Source: Candidatus Bathyarchaeota archaeon
Lineage (GTDB): Archaea > Thermoproteota > Bathyarchaeia > Bathyarchaeales > Bathycorpusculaceae
Length of the DNA stretch: 12,406 nucleotides
Direction: 5' to 3'
NCBI GenBank assembly: GCA_016649625.1
Contig: JAENXI010000012.1
Coordinates: 1-12,406 of the forward strand
Shown piece by piece: positions 6,536 through 12,406 of the stretch; position 1 is the first letter of the stretch, and every line of letters begins with the position of its first letter. A program made the translations under genes and the position numbers. The notes beneath the pieces are model-generated. The model saw only the letters and a program-made list of their open reading frames with translations. It did no database searches and was not told where the DNA came from.

Positions 6536-6548
6536 CTATTCTCATCCG

Positions 6549-6560
6549 TTCAAGCTTGAA
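6549..6560. promoter_or_regulatory. 12-nt perfect palindrome in the rps13 leader
   Basis: TTCAAGCTTGAA is a perfect dyad 13 to 25 bp upstream of the rps13 start codon. If transcription starts about 26 bp past the TATA-like box at 6588-6595, the palindrome lies just inside the 5' leader, next to the ribosome binding site. It has no loop, so a DNA operator is likelier than an RNA hairpin. Function is inferred. Confidence 0.35.
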
Positions 6561-6585
6561 GCTAACTACGAAAGGGAGTTATAAT

Positions 6586-6600
6586 TTATTTAAACCTTCC
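6586..6600 (-). promoter_or_regulatory. Candidate BRE/TATA promoter for rps13 cluster
   Basis: The minus strand reads GGAAGG then TTTAAATAA, a purine-rich element directly before an AT-only box, resembling an archaeal BRE plus TATA. The predicted start site is near 6566, leaving a leader of about 30 nt that includes the GGATGAG ribosome binding site. This would drive rps13-rps4-rps11. Confidence 0.5.
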
Positions 6601-6873
6601 TTTCAAAAACTCTGCACATAATCATTTAATCAAGAATAAGTGCATCAATTTAGTTAATGATTCGAATTTAAAAATGTTTGGAAGATAAATTGTTGCAGGT
6701 GAAAACTTTGTTAATTTATTCTTAATACGATCAAAAATGTGGTGCAAGCTTATTTGTATTATTCTTGGTATTAACTCAGATGCAGGATAAAAAATGCTTT
6801 TTTAGACTCGCTTTTTGCCCTCTATAACTATTTTTGAGATCTCCAAGAAAGTACGTAAAACATGGAATAAATA

Positions 6874-6888
6874 GGAAAGGTTTTTAGT
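6874..6888 (+). promoter_or_regulatory. Candidate BRE/TATA promoter for psmA operon
   Basis: GGAAAGG followed by TTTTTAGT resembles a purine-rich BRE with a weak TATA box. The implied start site is near 6908, giving a leader of about 36 nt that contains the GAGGT (6932-6936) ribosome binding site 7 nt before the ATG. AATAAATAG (6866-6874) is an alternative box. Confidence 0.33.
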
Positions 6889-6943
6889 CAAGTTGTCACA
6901 TGAAAGACAGCAAAAGTGTATTGGGTAATTTGAGGTTGACATT

Positions 6944-7672
6944 ATGTCTGTATTTTCGACGCCAGGAGCATATGATCGTGCAATAACCGTTTTCTCACCG
7001 GATGGACGACTATTTCAAGTTGAATACGCCATGGAATTAGTTAATCGTGGTGCAACAATTCTAGCACTTCAATGTGCTGAAGGAGTAGTTTTAGGCTCAG
7101 AAGAAAATGTTGAGCCTCTTGAGGAAGCTGAATCTTCATGGAAAATCTTCAAGATTGATGAGCATGTTGCTGTTGCTATTGTTGGTTTGAGTTCAGACGC
7201 CAGAGTATTAATAGATCAAGCACGAGTAAATGCTCAAAGTAATAAACTAACTTATGATGAACCTGTAGATATTGAGGTTATCACAAAAAAGATTTGTGAT
7301 GTAATGCAAATGTATACGCAACATGCAGGTGTTAGGCCATTTGGTGTTTCGATATTGTTTGGTGGAATAGACAAGACTGGTGCGCGTGTTTTTGGTACGC
7401 ATCCTAGCGGTACTTATAGAGGTTATAAGGCAGCAGCTCTCGGAGCTGGAAGAGAAACAGTTTTACCAATTCTTAAAGAAGAATACCGCGATAACCTGAG
7501 TCTAGAAGAGAGTACAAAGTTAGCAATAAAGTGCTTAAAAAAAGCTTTAGAAGAAAGACAATTGCCAACCAGAATAAAGATAGCAGTAATTCCAAAGAAA
7601 ACAGGAAAAATGGAAATGTTATCTGAAAAGAAAGTTGAAGGTTATTTGAAAGAGCTGGGTTTAAGCAAGTGA
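6944..7672 (+). CDS. psmA: Proteasome alpha subunit
   Basis: Seven alpha subunits form each outer ring of the 20S proteasome and gate substrate entry. The 242-residue protein has the alpha N-terminal signature GAYDRAITVFSPDGRLFQVE (8-27), including the gate YDR (10-12), then YAMELVNRGATILAL. The SSWKIFKID stretch (64-72) keeps a lysine where PAN-type ATPase tails dock. QHAGVRPFGVSILFGGID and PSGTYRGYKAAALGAGRE are further family blocks. It lacks the N-terminal catalytic threonine of beta subunits, as expected. It is the first gene of the proteasome-exosome superoperon, with a GAGGT Shine-Dalgarno 7 nt before the ATG. No beta subunit gene is in the window. Confidence 0.97.
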   Translation: MSVFSTPGAYDRAITVFSPDGRLFQVEYAMELVNRGATILALQCAEGVVLGSEENVEPLEEAESSWKIFKIDEHVAVAIVGLSSDARVLIDQARVNAQSNKLTYDEPVDIEVITKKICDVMQMYTQHAGVRPFGVSILFGGIDKTGARVFGTHPSGTYRGYKAAALGAGRETVLPILKEEYRDNLSLEESTKLAIKCLKKALEERQLPTRIKIAVIPKKTGKMEMLSEKKVEGYLKELGLSK

Positions 7673-7679
7673 CAATTTA

Positions 7680-8369
7680 ATGAGTGAAAAGTACACCATA
7701 GCGCGGTTGACAAAAGATAAAGTGCATTTTGAAATTCTAGTGAAACCACAAAAAGCACTAAGCTACCGTAATGGAAAACTTTCTGCAATTAGTAGTGTTC
7801 TAATAACAGATCAAATTTTTTCTGATGCAAACAAAGGTAAAAAAGTTTCAGAAGAACAAATGCTAACGGCTTTTGAGACCATAGATCCCCACAAAATAGC
7901 CGATGTAATTCTCAAAAAAGGGACACTTCAACTTACAACTGAGCAAAGGCGGAAGATGGTTGATGATAAAAGAAAGCAAATAATCGATTTCATATCTCGC
8001 CAAGCCGTGGATCCTAAAACTAGTCTTCCTCATCCACCTTTACGAATAGAAAACGCTATGGAACAAATCAGATACATTATAGATCCCTATAAACCCTTAG
8101 AGGAACAAGCTAGAGATATAGTGAAATTGCTTAGGCCTATTTTGCCTTTGAAAATTGAACAAATATCTGTTAGTGTAACTATTCCTGTGCAATACGCTGC
8201 AAGAGCTTATGGGACAATAAAGACTTTTGGAGAATTAAGATCAGAAGAATGGCGTGCAGATGGTTCATGGTGTGGAATAATTGATCTTTCTGCTGGAGCT
8301 TATTCTTCATTCCTAACTAAGCTTGGGAACATCACAAAAGGAAATGGAGAAACAAAAATAATTAAATAA
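7680..8369 (+). CDS. Ribosome assembly factor SBDS (Sdo1 homologue)
   Basis: In eukaryotes SBDS works with an EF2-like GTPase to release eIF6 from 60S subunits; archaeal orthologues are thought to act in the same late large-subunit maturation step. The 229-residue product shows SDANKGKKVSEEQ (48-60), GTLQLTTEQRRK (81-92) and AVDPKTSLPHPPLRIENAM (109-127), all hallmarks of the FYSH and middle domains. A ferredoxin-like C-terminal domain (about 160-229) contains IPVQYAARAYG. It lies 7 nt after psmA and is followed by the exosome genes, the conserved archaeal context. A GTGA stretch 8 nt upstream of the ATG may serve as ribosome binding site. Confidence 0.95.
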   Translation: MSEKYTIARLTKDKVHFEILVKPQKALSYRNGKLSAISSVLITDQIFSDANKGKKVSEEQMLTAFETIDPHKIADVILKKGTLQLTTEQRRKMVDDKRKQIIDFISRQAVDPKTSLPHPPLRIENAMEQIRYIIDPYKPLEEQARDIVKLLRPILPLKIEQISVSVTIPVQYAARAYGTIKTFGELRSEEWRADGSWCGIIDLSAGAYSSFLTKLGNITKGNGETKIIK

Positions 8370-8396
8370 AAAATTTGAATTGAGGTTAGTATTTTT

Positions 8397-9098
8397 ATGC
8401 CAACATTTTTTGAAAATAAACAATTAGTAATACCTGGTGATTTACTCGCTGAGGGTGAGTATTTTGCCGGAAATAATACCTACAAAGAAGAGAATAAAAT
8501 CTACGCTTCAAGAATTGGACTTGCAGAATATGCCAATAAGAAAGTGAACATCGTCGCTTTGAGAGCATTCTACTTCCCAAAAGAAGGAGATGTAGTTATT
8601 GGAACAGTTAAGGAAGTTGGATTTAGTGGCTGGACAATCAATATAAAATCACCTTATACTGCTATTCTAAGAGCTTCAGATGTACTTAGCAGATCTTTCA
8701 AACCCCAAAATGATGAATTATCACAAGTTTTAACTACGGGAGATTTAATAGTTGCCAAAGTAGCCTCCTATGACAGATTCCATGATCCACAGCTAACAGT
8801 CGGAGAACCAGGTTTAGGAAAGATAACTAAGGGTCAGATAATGAATATGACACCAACGAAAATCCCACGAGTTATTGGCAGACAAGGATCCATGATATCC
8901 ATGATTAAAAATGAAACAGGTTGCCAAATAATTTTGGGATTAAATGGAACAATCTTAATCACTGGGGAAACACCAAAAAATGAAGAACTCGCTATGGCCG
9001 CTATTACTAAAATTGAAGAAGAATCCCACACAAGCGGCCTAACAGATCGTATTACTAAATTCCTTAAAGAAGAAAAAACAAAAATGGAGAAAAAATAA
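8397..9098 (+). CDS. rrp4: Exosome cap subunit Rrp4
   Basis: Rrp4 forms the RNA-binding cap on the Rrp41-Rrp42 ring of the archaeal exosome and favours poly(A)-rich substrates. The 233-residue protein has the N-terminal [19 protein letters not shown] (11-29), an S1 domain (about 63-135, starting [16 protein letters not shown]), and a KH domain (about 150-210) with the GXXG loop as GRQG (161-164) within [11 protein letters not shown]. The C-terminus is charged and lysine-rich. A GAGGT (8382-8386) precedes the ATG by 10 nt. The rrp41 gene starts 2 nt after the stop. Confidence 0.97.
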   Translation: MPTFFENKQLVIPGDLLAEGEYFAGNNTYKEENKIYASRIGLAEYANKKVNIVALRAFYFPKEGDVVIGTVKEVGFSGWTINIKSPYTAILRASDVLSRSFKPQNDELSQVLTTGDLIVAKVASYDRFHDPQLTVGEPGLGKITKGQIMNMTPTKIPRVIGRQGSMISMIKNETGCQIILGLNGTILITGETPKNEELAMAAITKIEEESHTSGLTDRITKFLKEEKTKMEKK

Positions 9099-9100
9099 TA

Positions 9101-9841
9101 ATGAAAGATAAAACTATAAAACTACTAAACAAAAAAGGTCTTAGACTTGATGGTAGAAAACTTGATGAATTAAGATCTGTAAAACTTGAAGTAGGCATCC
9201 TACCCAATGCTGATGGTTCAGCATATGTTGAGCATGGAAAAAACAAAATTATAGTAGGTGTTTTTGGCCCTCGAGAGATGCATCCTAAGCATTTGCAACG
9301 TGCTGATCGAATGGTGTTGAGATGTCGTTATCATATGGCGCCTTTCTCAGTACCTGAACGCAAATCTCCAGCTCCTTCAAGAAGAGAAAATGAGCTATCA
9401 AAAGTAATTCGAGATTCTCTTTTACCCTCTTTATTTGTTGAAAATTATCCCCGAACAGGTGTGGACCTTTATATTGAAGTTCTACAAGCTGACGGTGGAA
9501 CTAGATGCGCAAGTATAACTGCCGCTTCTTTAGCCTTAGCAGATGCCGGATTACCAATGCGCGATATAGTAGTTGCTTGTGCTGCAGGCAAAGTTAACGG
9601 GAAAATAGCTTTAGATCTTATGGATACTGAAGACAAACTGGGTGATGCAGATGTTCCAGTAGCTTATATGCCTAATCTAAATGCGATCACTCTTCTCCAA
9701 ATGGATGGTAAGTTGTCTACAAAAGAATTTGAAGAGGCAGTTAAAATGGCAATTGAAGGATGTAAAAAGATTTCCAATATACAAAAGGAAGCACTACAAA
9801 CAAAGTATAAAGTCATTAAACAAGAGGAGGTTGAAGAATAA
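9101..9841 (+). CDS. rrp41: Exosome catalytic subunit Rrp41
   Basis: This RNase PH-fold subunit carries out phosphate-dependent 3'-5' RNA degradation, and the reverse tailing reaction, within the hexameric ring. The 246-residue product has [12 protein letters not shown] (14-25), [10 protein letters not shown] (55-64), [14 protein letters not shown] (94-107), the phosphate-binding [12 protein letters not shown] (130-141) and the catalytic stretch [11 protein letters not shown] (179-189), where D182 matches the position of the known catalytic aspartate in Sulfolobus Rrp41. It is therefore expected to be active. It is tightly packed: 2 nt after rrp4, and its TAA stop overlaps the rrp42 ATG by one base. 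Confidence 0.97.
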   Translation: MKDKTIKLLNKKGLRLDGRKLDELRSVKLEVGILPNADGSAYVEHGKNKIIVGVFGPREMHPKHLQRADRMVLRCRYHMAPFSVPERKSPAPSRRENELSKVIRDSLLPSLFVENYPRTGVDLYIEVLQADGGTRCASITAASLALADAGLPMRDIVVACAAGKVNGKIALDLMDTEDKLGDADVPVAYMPNLNAITLLQMDGKLSTKEFEEAVKMAIEGCKKISNIQKEALQTKYKVIKQEEVEE

Positions 9842-10632
9842 TGTCCTCACTATTAACTCGCGTGAAATTAAAACAAATAGAACAATCAATTGAGAAAGGT
9901 CAACGGTTAGATCAAAGAACGCTTTCTGATTATAGAGATTTTAAGATAGAACAAGGAGTTATTGAAAAAGCCGAAGGCTCTGCAAGAATTTTGTTAGGAA
10001 AAACTGAGATTCTTGTTGGTGTAAAAATAGAAACAGGAAAACCTTTTCCAGATACGCCTGATAATGGAGTACTTACTGTAAATGCGGAACTTGTACCTTT
10101 AGCTTCAGCGAAGTTTGAGCCAGGTCCTCCAGGTGAACAAGCAATTGAATTGGCAAGAATTGTCGACAGAGGTATTCGTGAGTCAGGAGCTATAGACACA
10201 GCTAAACTTTGTATTGCGTCTGGAAAGAAAGTATTTGTGGTGTTTGTTGATATTTATGTGCTTAACCACGATGGAAACTTGATAGATGCTGCTGCTTTGG
10301 CGGCTGTTTCAGCTTTGATAAATGCTAAAATGCCAAACTATGAAATAGTAGATGACAAAATTGTGATTAAGCAAGGATATACTCCCCTTCAAATGAAAGA
10401 TCATCCTGTAACAGTTACTATTGGAAAAATAAATGACAAATTACTTGTCGATCCAGGACTAGTAGAGGAAGAAGTAATGGATTCAAGAATTTCAATGGCT
10501 TTTACTGAAGATGGCAATGTTTGTGCTGTTCAAAAAGGTGGTGCGGGTTACTTCACACTTGAACAGATAATTGAAGCTACAAAACTGGCGCAATCAACTG
10601 TTGAATCGCTGCGGAAAAAACTTAAGTGGTGA
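9841..10632 (+). CDS. rrp42: Exosome non-catalytic subunit Rrp42
   Basis: This RNase PH-fold partner of Rrp41 has no catalytic residues of its own, but it completes the trimer-of-dimers ring and helps bind RNA. The 263-residue protein shows GQRLDQRTLSDYRDF (20-34), the FEPGPPGEQAIELARIVDR stretch (92-110), and LNHDGNLIDAAALAAVSA (141-158). At the position of the Rrp41 aspartates it has KLLVDPGLVEEEVMDSR, typical of the inactive subunit. The start overlaps the rrp41 stop (TAATG) and the stop overlaps the in-frame upstream region of the eL43 gene, so translation is probably coupled throughout. Confidence 0.97.
   Translation: MSSLLTRVKLKQIEQSIEKGQRLDQRTLSDYRDFKIEQGVIEKAEGSARILLGKTEILVGVKIETGKPFPDTPDNGVLTVNAELVPLASAKFEPGPPGEQAIELARIVDRGIRESGAIDTAKLCIASGKKVFVVFVDIYVLNHDGNLIDAAALAAVSALINAKMPNYEIVDDKIVIKQGYTPLQMKDHPVTVTIGKINDKLLVDPGLVEEEVMDSRISMAFTEDGNVCAVQKGGAGYFTLEQIIEATKLAQSTVESLRKKLKW
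10628..10632 (+). promoter_or_regulatory. Shine-Dalgarno site deciding the eL43 start
   Basis: GGTGA at 10628-10632 overlaps the rrp42 stop codon and lies 5 nt before an in-frame TTG (10638), but 14 nt before the first ATG (10647). The two in-frame GTG codons (10626, 10629) overlap the site itself. The TTG is therefore the best supported start. Confidence 0.45.
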
Positions 10633-10637
10633 AAGAT

Positions 10638-10928
10638 TTGGGAAAAATGAAAAAAGTAGGACCAACTAGGGGTTTTGGAGCTCGTTATGGGTCTAGTGTT
10701 AGAAAACGTTACATAAAAGTGGTGGTTGAACTTAGGAAACCCCATAAATGTCCTCAGTGTGGTTTTATGAGAGTTAAACGTGAAAGTGTAGGAATTTGGA
10801 AATGCAAAAAATGCGAGCATACGTTTACCGGAGGCGCATACACTCCAGTGACAAAGTTAGGCATTGTTGCTAAACGTGCAGCTAAAAGTGCGAGTACAGA
10901 TATAACTGCCCCAAGGATTAACCGATAA
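10638..10928 (+). CDS. rpl37ae: Ribosomal protein eL43 (L37Ae)
   Basis: This zinc-binding large-subunit protein is shared by archaea and eukaryotes. Read from TTG at 10638, it has 96 residues and begins MGKMKKVGPTRGFGARYG, matching the short N-terminus typical of the family. The zinc finger ligands are C38, C41, C56 and C59 (CPQC and CKKC), followed by HTFTGGAYTP, the family's conserved post-finger segment. Alternative starts are GTG at 10626 (100 residues), GTG at 10629 and ATG at 10647 (93 residues). It is the last gene of the exosome operon; in many archaea rpoP follows directly, but here a terminator-like hairpin does. Confidence 0.94.
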   Translation: MGKMKKVGPTRGFGARYGSSVRKRYIKVVVELRKPHKCPQCGFMRVKRESVGIWKCKKCEHTFTGGAYTPVTKLGIVAKRAAKSASTDITAPRINR

Positions 10929-10969
10929 ATGAAAGGGGTTGGTTTCTACTTTCATCTTTTTTATTTTTT
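10929..10969 (+). terminator. Hairpin plus T-tract terminator after eL43
   Basis: ATGAAAG (10929-10935) and CTTTCAT (10949-10955) form a perfect 7-bp stem with a 13-nt loop, followed at once by CTTTTTTATTTTTTG. The layout is that of a bacterial intrinsic terminator, though the stem is AT-rich; the T-tract alone suffices for archaeal polymerase. It starts right after the eL43 stop and would end the psmA-to-eL43 transcript. Confidence 0.6.
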
Positions 10970-10975
10970 GTTACG

Positions 10976-10987
10976 AATTTTAAAAGG
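10976..10987 (+). promoter_or_regulatory. Candidate TATA box for pcc1
   Basis: The AATTTTAAAAGG stretch has a TATA-like core centred near 10982. The implied start site, near 11008, leaves about 15 nt before the ATG at 11023. It would place an upstream TTG (10993) outside the transcript. Confidence 0.35.
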
Positions 10988-11022
10988 TATATTTGCTTCA
11001 TCTGTTTATTATAGCAATTAGA

Positions 11023-11271
11023 ATGATTGCGAAAGCTAAAATAAGCATCAATATATCTTCTGATAAACATCTAATTTCGCTTCTTGAAGCTTTAAGGCCA
11101 GAAACAAAAAAATCTGGTAACCGTTCTAAGGTGAACATAAAAAAAGACGGATCCCTAATTATCCTTAATGTTGAAGCCAAAGACACAGTTGCTTTACGGG
11201 CAGCTTTAAACACTTATTTGAGATGGATAGGTTCTGCCATTGGAGCTTTAGAAGTGATAACGAATAGATAA
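11023..11271 (+). CDS. pcc1: KEOPS complex subunit Pcc1
   Basis: Pcc1 is the dimerising, tRNA-binding subunit of the KEOPS complex that installs t6A37 on ANN-decoding tRNAs together with Kae1, Bud32 and Cgi121. From the ATG at 11023 the protein has 82 residues, the usual size. It starts MIAKAKISIN (first beta strand), then ALRPETKKSGNRSKV (23-37) with the conserved RSKV, and ALRAALNTYLRW (57-68), the signature helix. An in-frame TTG at 10993 with AAAGGT 4 nt upstream would add ten hydrophobic residues (LHLFIIAIR), which are atypical of the family. Other KEOPS genes are not in view. The gene follows eL43 as in other archaea, but without rpoP between and behind a terminator-like hairpin. Confidence 0.88.
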   Translation: MIAKAKISINISSDKHLISLLEALRPETKKSGNRSKVNIKKDGSLIILNVEAKDTVALRAALNTYLRWIGSAIGALEVITNR

Positions 11272-11350
11272 AACTTTTAAAAAACAATTCTACCCTTATG
11301 GATCACTAAGAATAGTGTTCAATTATGTGATTTTTTGCATAACACATTTT
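11272..11350. terminator. Convergent terminator region between pcc1 and the radical SAM gene
   Basis: The 79-bp spacer contains a CACTA/TAGTG stem with a 4-nt loop (11304-11317), then a TTATG/CATAA stem (11324-11328/11338-11342) enclosing a T6 tract, and another T6 tract at 11347-11352 running into the end of the neighbouring gene. This suits termination of pcc1 on the plus strand. On the minus strand the T-tracts are short (TTTTAAAAGTTTT near 11272-11284). Confidence 0.4.
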
Positions 11351-11980
11351 TTAATAAACTGTTGGTAAGTATTTTCTTCTTCTAAATTTAATCCCTAATC
11401 TTTTTGTGGTTTCTGCAATTTCTTTAATGTCAACATCTGAAAAGGCAACTGCGGTTACTTCTACTACCAACTCGTTTTTTGCTTTTTTAATAAAATCAAC
11501 TACTGCATTGTACGCGTTTTCAAATTGTGGTTGACATATATCTGCATATTTTTTTTCGTTACTAGCATTAAGGCTAACACTAACCTTGTTTATACCCGCT
11601 TCTTTTAATTCTTTTATAACTTTTCTACCTGGATTGAGCAAATACCCCTGGCCATTAGTGTTAACTCTAAACAAAAGAGGTTTTCCAAAATAACGTTTTA
11701 TCCATCTCGTGATTTCTAAAAGTAAATCAAGTCTTTCAGTTGGTTCTCCAAATCCACAAAAAACAGCTTCAGTCCAGTTTTTTGTATTCAATACTTCCTT
11801 GAGTTCATTAATAATTTGTGTGGATGTGGGTTCTTGCATTAATTTAAGGTTAAAACCTCTTATTCCTTTTCTAAAGTTTTTAATACAGAATCTACATCTA
11901 TTTGAACATCTATTTGTTATGTTCAAGTATAGTTTATCATCAATCCAATAGACAAATTTTGTTTTTTGATTCTGTTCCAT
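11351..11980 (-). CDS. Radical SAM protein, TatD-linked family type
   Basis: A 209-residue protein with the radical SAM cluster motif CSNRCRFC (C25, C29, C32, the CX3CX2C pattern) that binds a [4Fe-4S] cluster and S-adenosylmethionine. CGFGEP (75-80) is the GGEP-like SAM-binding motif, followed by VNTNGQG (106-112) and VSVSLNAS (133-140) as later barrel strands. The N-terminal VYWIDDKLYLNITNRC and the FxxGxRGFNLxL segment resemble the small 'TatD-linked' radical SAM family, whose members are often encoded beside or fused to TatD nucleases and whose reaction is not established. No TatD gene is in this window. It has only the core partial barrel and no C-terminal auxiliary cluster. An AAGGA lies about 5 nt before the ATG. 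Confidence 0.82.
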   Translation of the reverse strand: MEQNQKTKFVYWIDDKLYLNITNRCSNRCRFCIKNFRKGIRGFNLKLMQEPTSTQIINELKEVLNTKNWTEAVFCGFGEPTERLDLLLEITRWIKRYFGKPLLFRVNTNGQGYLLNPGRKVIKELKEAGINKVSVSLNASNEKKYADICQPQFENAYNAVVDFIKKAKNELVVEVTAVAFSDVDIKEIAETTKRLGIKFRRRKYLPTVY

Positions 11981-12088
11981 TCTATTCCTTAGTATCTTGT
12001 TGTTGATCCTCTACATAACGCTAACGTTAAGATGCTATTAGTTGGAAATTTGGTAAATGTACTGTATTGAGTACTAAACTAAAAGACA

Positions 12089-12328
12089 TCAGTCTTGCGG
12101 TGATTTTTTTGCTTTCTTAATCATGTTTTTTTGAGGTGTTCCAAAAAGAGGATAAAACCGATCAACATTTTCACCCCAAACCTCTGCACGCTTGCCAAAT
12201 TCTTCAGCTCCATTCTCTAGGCGTTTCTCCCAGTTTTCCTCTCTTTGCACAATAAGTTTTGCACCACACTTAACACAAGTCTCTGCAACCTCTTCGTTCT
12301 TAGTTCCACATTTAGAACAGTAAACCAT
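12089..12328 (-). CDS. Small zinc-ribbon protein of unknown function
   Basis: A 79-residue protein from the ATG at 12328. It begins with a zinc ribbon, CSKC...CVKC (C4, C7, C18, C21), then a charged helical segment with aromatic residues at W33, F44, W51 and F58; the last three are seven residues apart (FGKRAEV, WGENVDR, FYPLFGT), which suggests an amphipathic heptad-like helix. The tail is basic (KKAKKSPQD). There is no membrane segment or signal peptide. An in-frame GTG at 12346 would add six residues, but it lies near or before the transcription start implied by the TATA-like box upstream. The function is unknown; small zinc-ribbon proteins with such helices are common in archaea and may mediate protein contacts. 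The radical SAM gene lies 108 bp downstream on the same strand. Confidence 0.7.
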   Translation of the reverse strand: MVYCSKCGTKNEEVAETCVKCGAKLIVQREENWEKRLENGAEEFGKRAEVWGENVDRFYPLFGTPQKNMIKKAKKSPQD

Positions 12329-12362
12329 AGTTAACACTCTAAACACATTTCATCTTTTTTAC

Positions 12363-12376
12363 TATAAAAGCTATTC
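12363..12376 (-). promoter_or_regulatory. Candidate BRE/TATA promoter for the zinc-ribbon gene
   Basis: The minus strand reads GAATAG followed by CTTTTATA, a good archaeal BRE/TATA arrangement. A start site about 26 bp past the box centre falls near 12341, leaving about 13 nt before the ATG at 12328. This supports the ATG over the GTG at 12346. Confidence 0.45.
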
Positions 12377-12406
12377 TCAGTCCCTTCCAATCTGAAATAT
12401 CTCACT

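Larger units (their letters stand above)
6536..6943. other. 408-bp divergent intergenic region between rps13 and psmA
   Basis: No reading frame with coding character and no tRNA or recognised small RNA is visible here. It holds the promoter elements for two divergent core operons, a 12-nt palindrome near rps13, a 7-bp inverted repeat AATCATT/AATGATT (6620-6626/6656-6662), and a low-complexity A6-TGC-T6 dyad (6788-6804). The middle, about 6605-6860, is AT-rich with nothing else I can name. Confidence 0.6.

Noticed and set aside
6788..6804. TAAAAAA-TGC-TTTTTTA hairpin in the divergent spacer
   Set aside because: It is low-complexity A/T sequence, frequent by chance in such DNA, and not located at the end of a gene.
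7094..7130. Acidic segment EENVEPLEEAE in PsmA (about residues 53-63) as a possible loss of ATPase docking
   Set aside because: The segment precedes the docking lysine, which is retained in SSWKIF, and I cannot show without an alignment that the acidity is unusual for the lineage.
9930..10199. 89-codon minus-strand open frame opposite rrp42
   Set aside because: It is a shadow frame inside a strongly conserved gene with no recognisable protein features.
1..12406. CRISPR arrays, insertion sequences, integrases, defence genes or a new multi-gene system
   Set aside because: No regularly spaced direct repeats, transposase-like frames or flanking target duplications were seen; nearly all of the window is accounted for by conserved core genes.

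Overview
The window is archaeal chromosomal core DNA, AT-rich with mostly A/T third codon positions. The evidence is an archaeal-type RNA polymerase (RpoD carrying two ferredoxin-like Fe-S motifs, and RpoN), archaeal/eukaryotic-type ribosomal proteins (eL18, eL43, archaeal uS13/uS4/uS11/uL13/uS9), a proteasome alpha subunit, SBDS, the Rrp4/Rrp41/Rrp42 exosome and the KEOPS subunit Pcc1. Protein sequences look most like the TACK side of Archaea, possibly Bathyarchaeia or a relative; this lineage guess is an inference from motif flavour and no search was run.

Layout. (1) 1-2385, plus strand: two parts of a split archaeal glutamate synthase, the ferredoxin+FMN domain protein and the GXGXG domain protein. 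The reading frame of the first is open through the left window edge, and its upstream residues look like a piece of an NAD(P)-binding Rossmann domain. (2) 2406-6535, minus strand: the classical cluster read as rps13-rps4-rps11, a 387-bp spacer, then rpoD-rpl18e-rpl13-rps9-rpoN. It ends convergently against the glutamate synthase genes. (3) 6536-6943: a 408-bp divergent promoter region. (4) 6944-10928, plus strand: psmA-sbds-rrp4-rrp41-rrp42-rpl37ae, the conserved archaeal proteasome/exosome superoperon, closed by a hairpin plus T-tract. (5) pcc1 (plus strand), apparently with its own promoter. (6) Minus strand: a TatD-linked type radical SAM protein and a small zinc-ribbon protein.

How the genes fit together. 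The minus-strand cluster makes small- and large-subunit ribosomal proteins with RNA polymerase assembly subunits, so ribosome and polymerase supply are coupled. The divergent cluster makes the degradation and quality-control side: 20S proteasome alpha ring, phosphorolytic RNA exosome, ribosome maturation factor SBDS and one ribosomal protein. The glutamate synthase pair would supply glutamate using ferredoxin-type electron input. Its glutaminase domain and any dedicated electron donor are not in view.

No CRISPR array, insertion sequence, integrase, rRNA or convincing tRNA was seen. I did not find a clearly new multi-gene system. The points most worth checking are the upstream Rossmann-like extension of the glutamate synthase frame, the dyad-rich spacer splitting rps11 from rpoD, and the absence of rpoP from its usual place between rpl37ae and pcc1.
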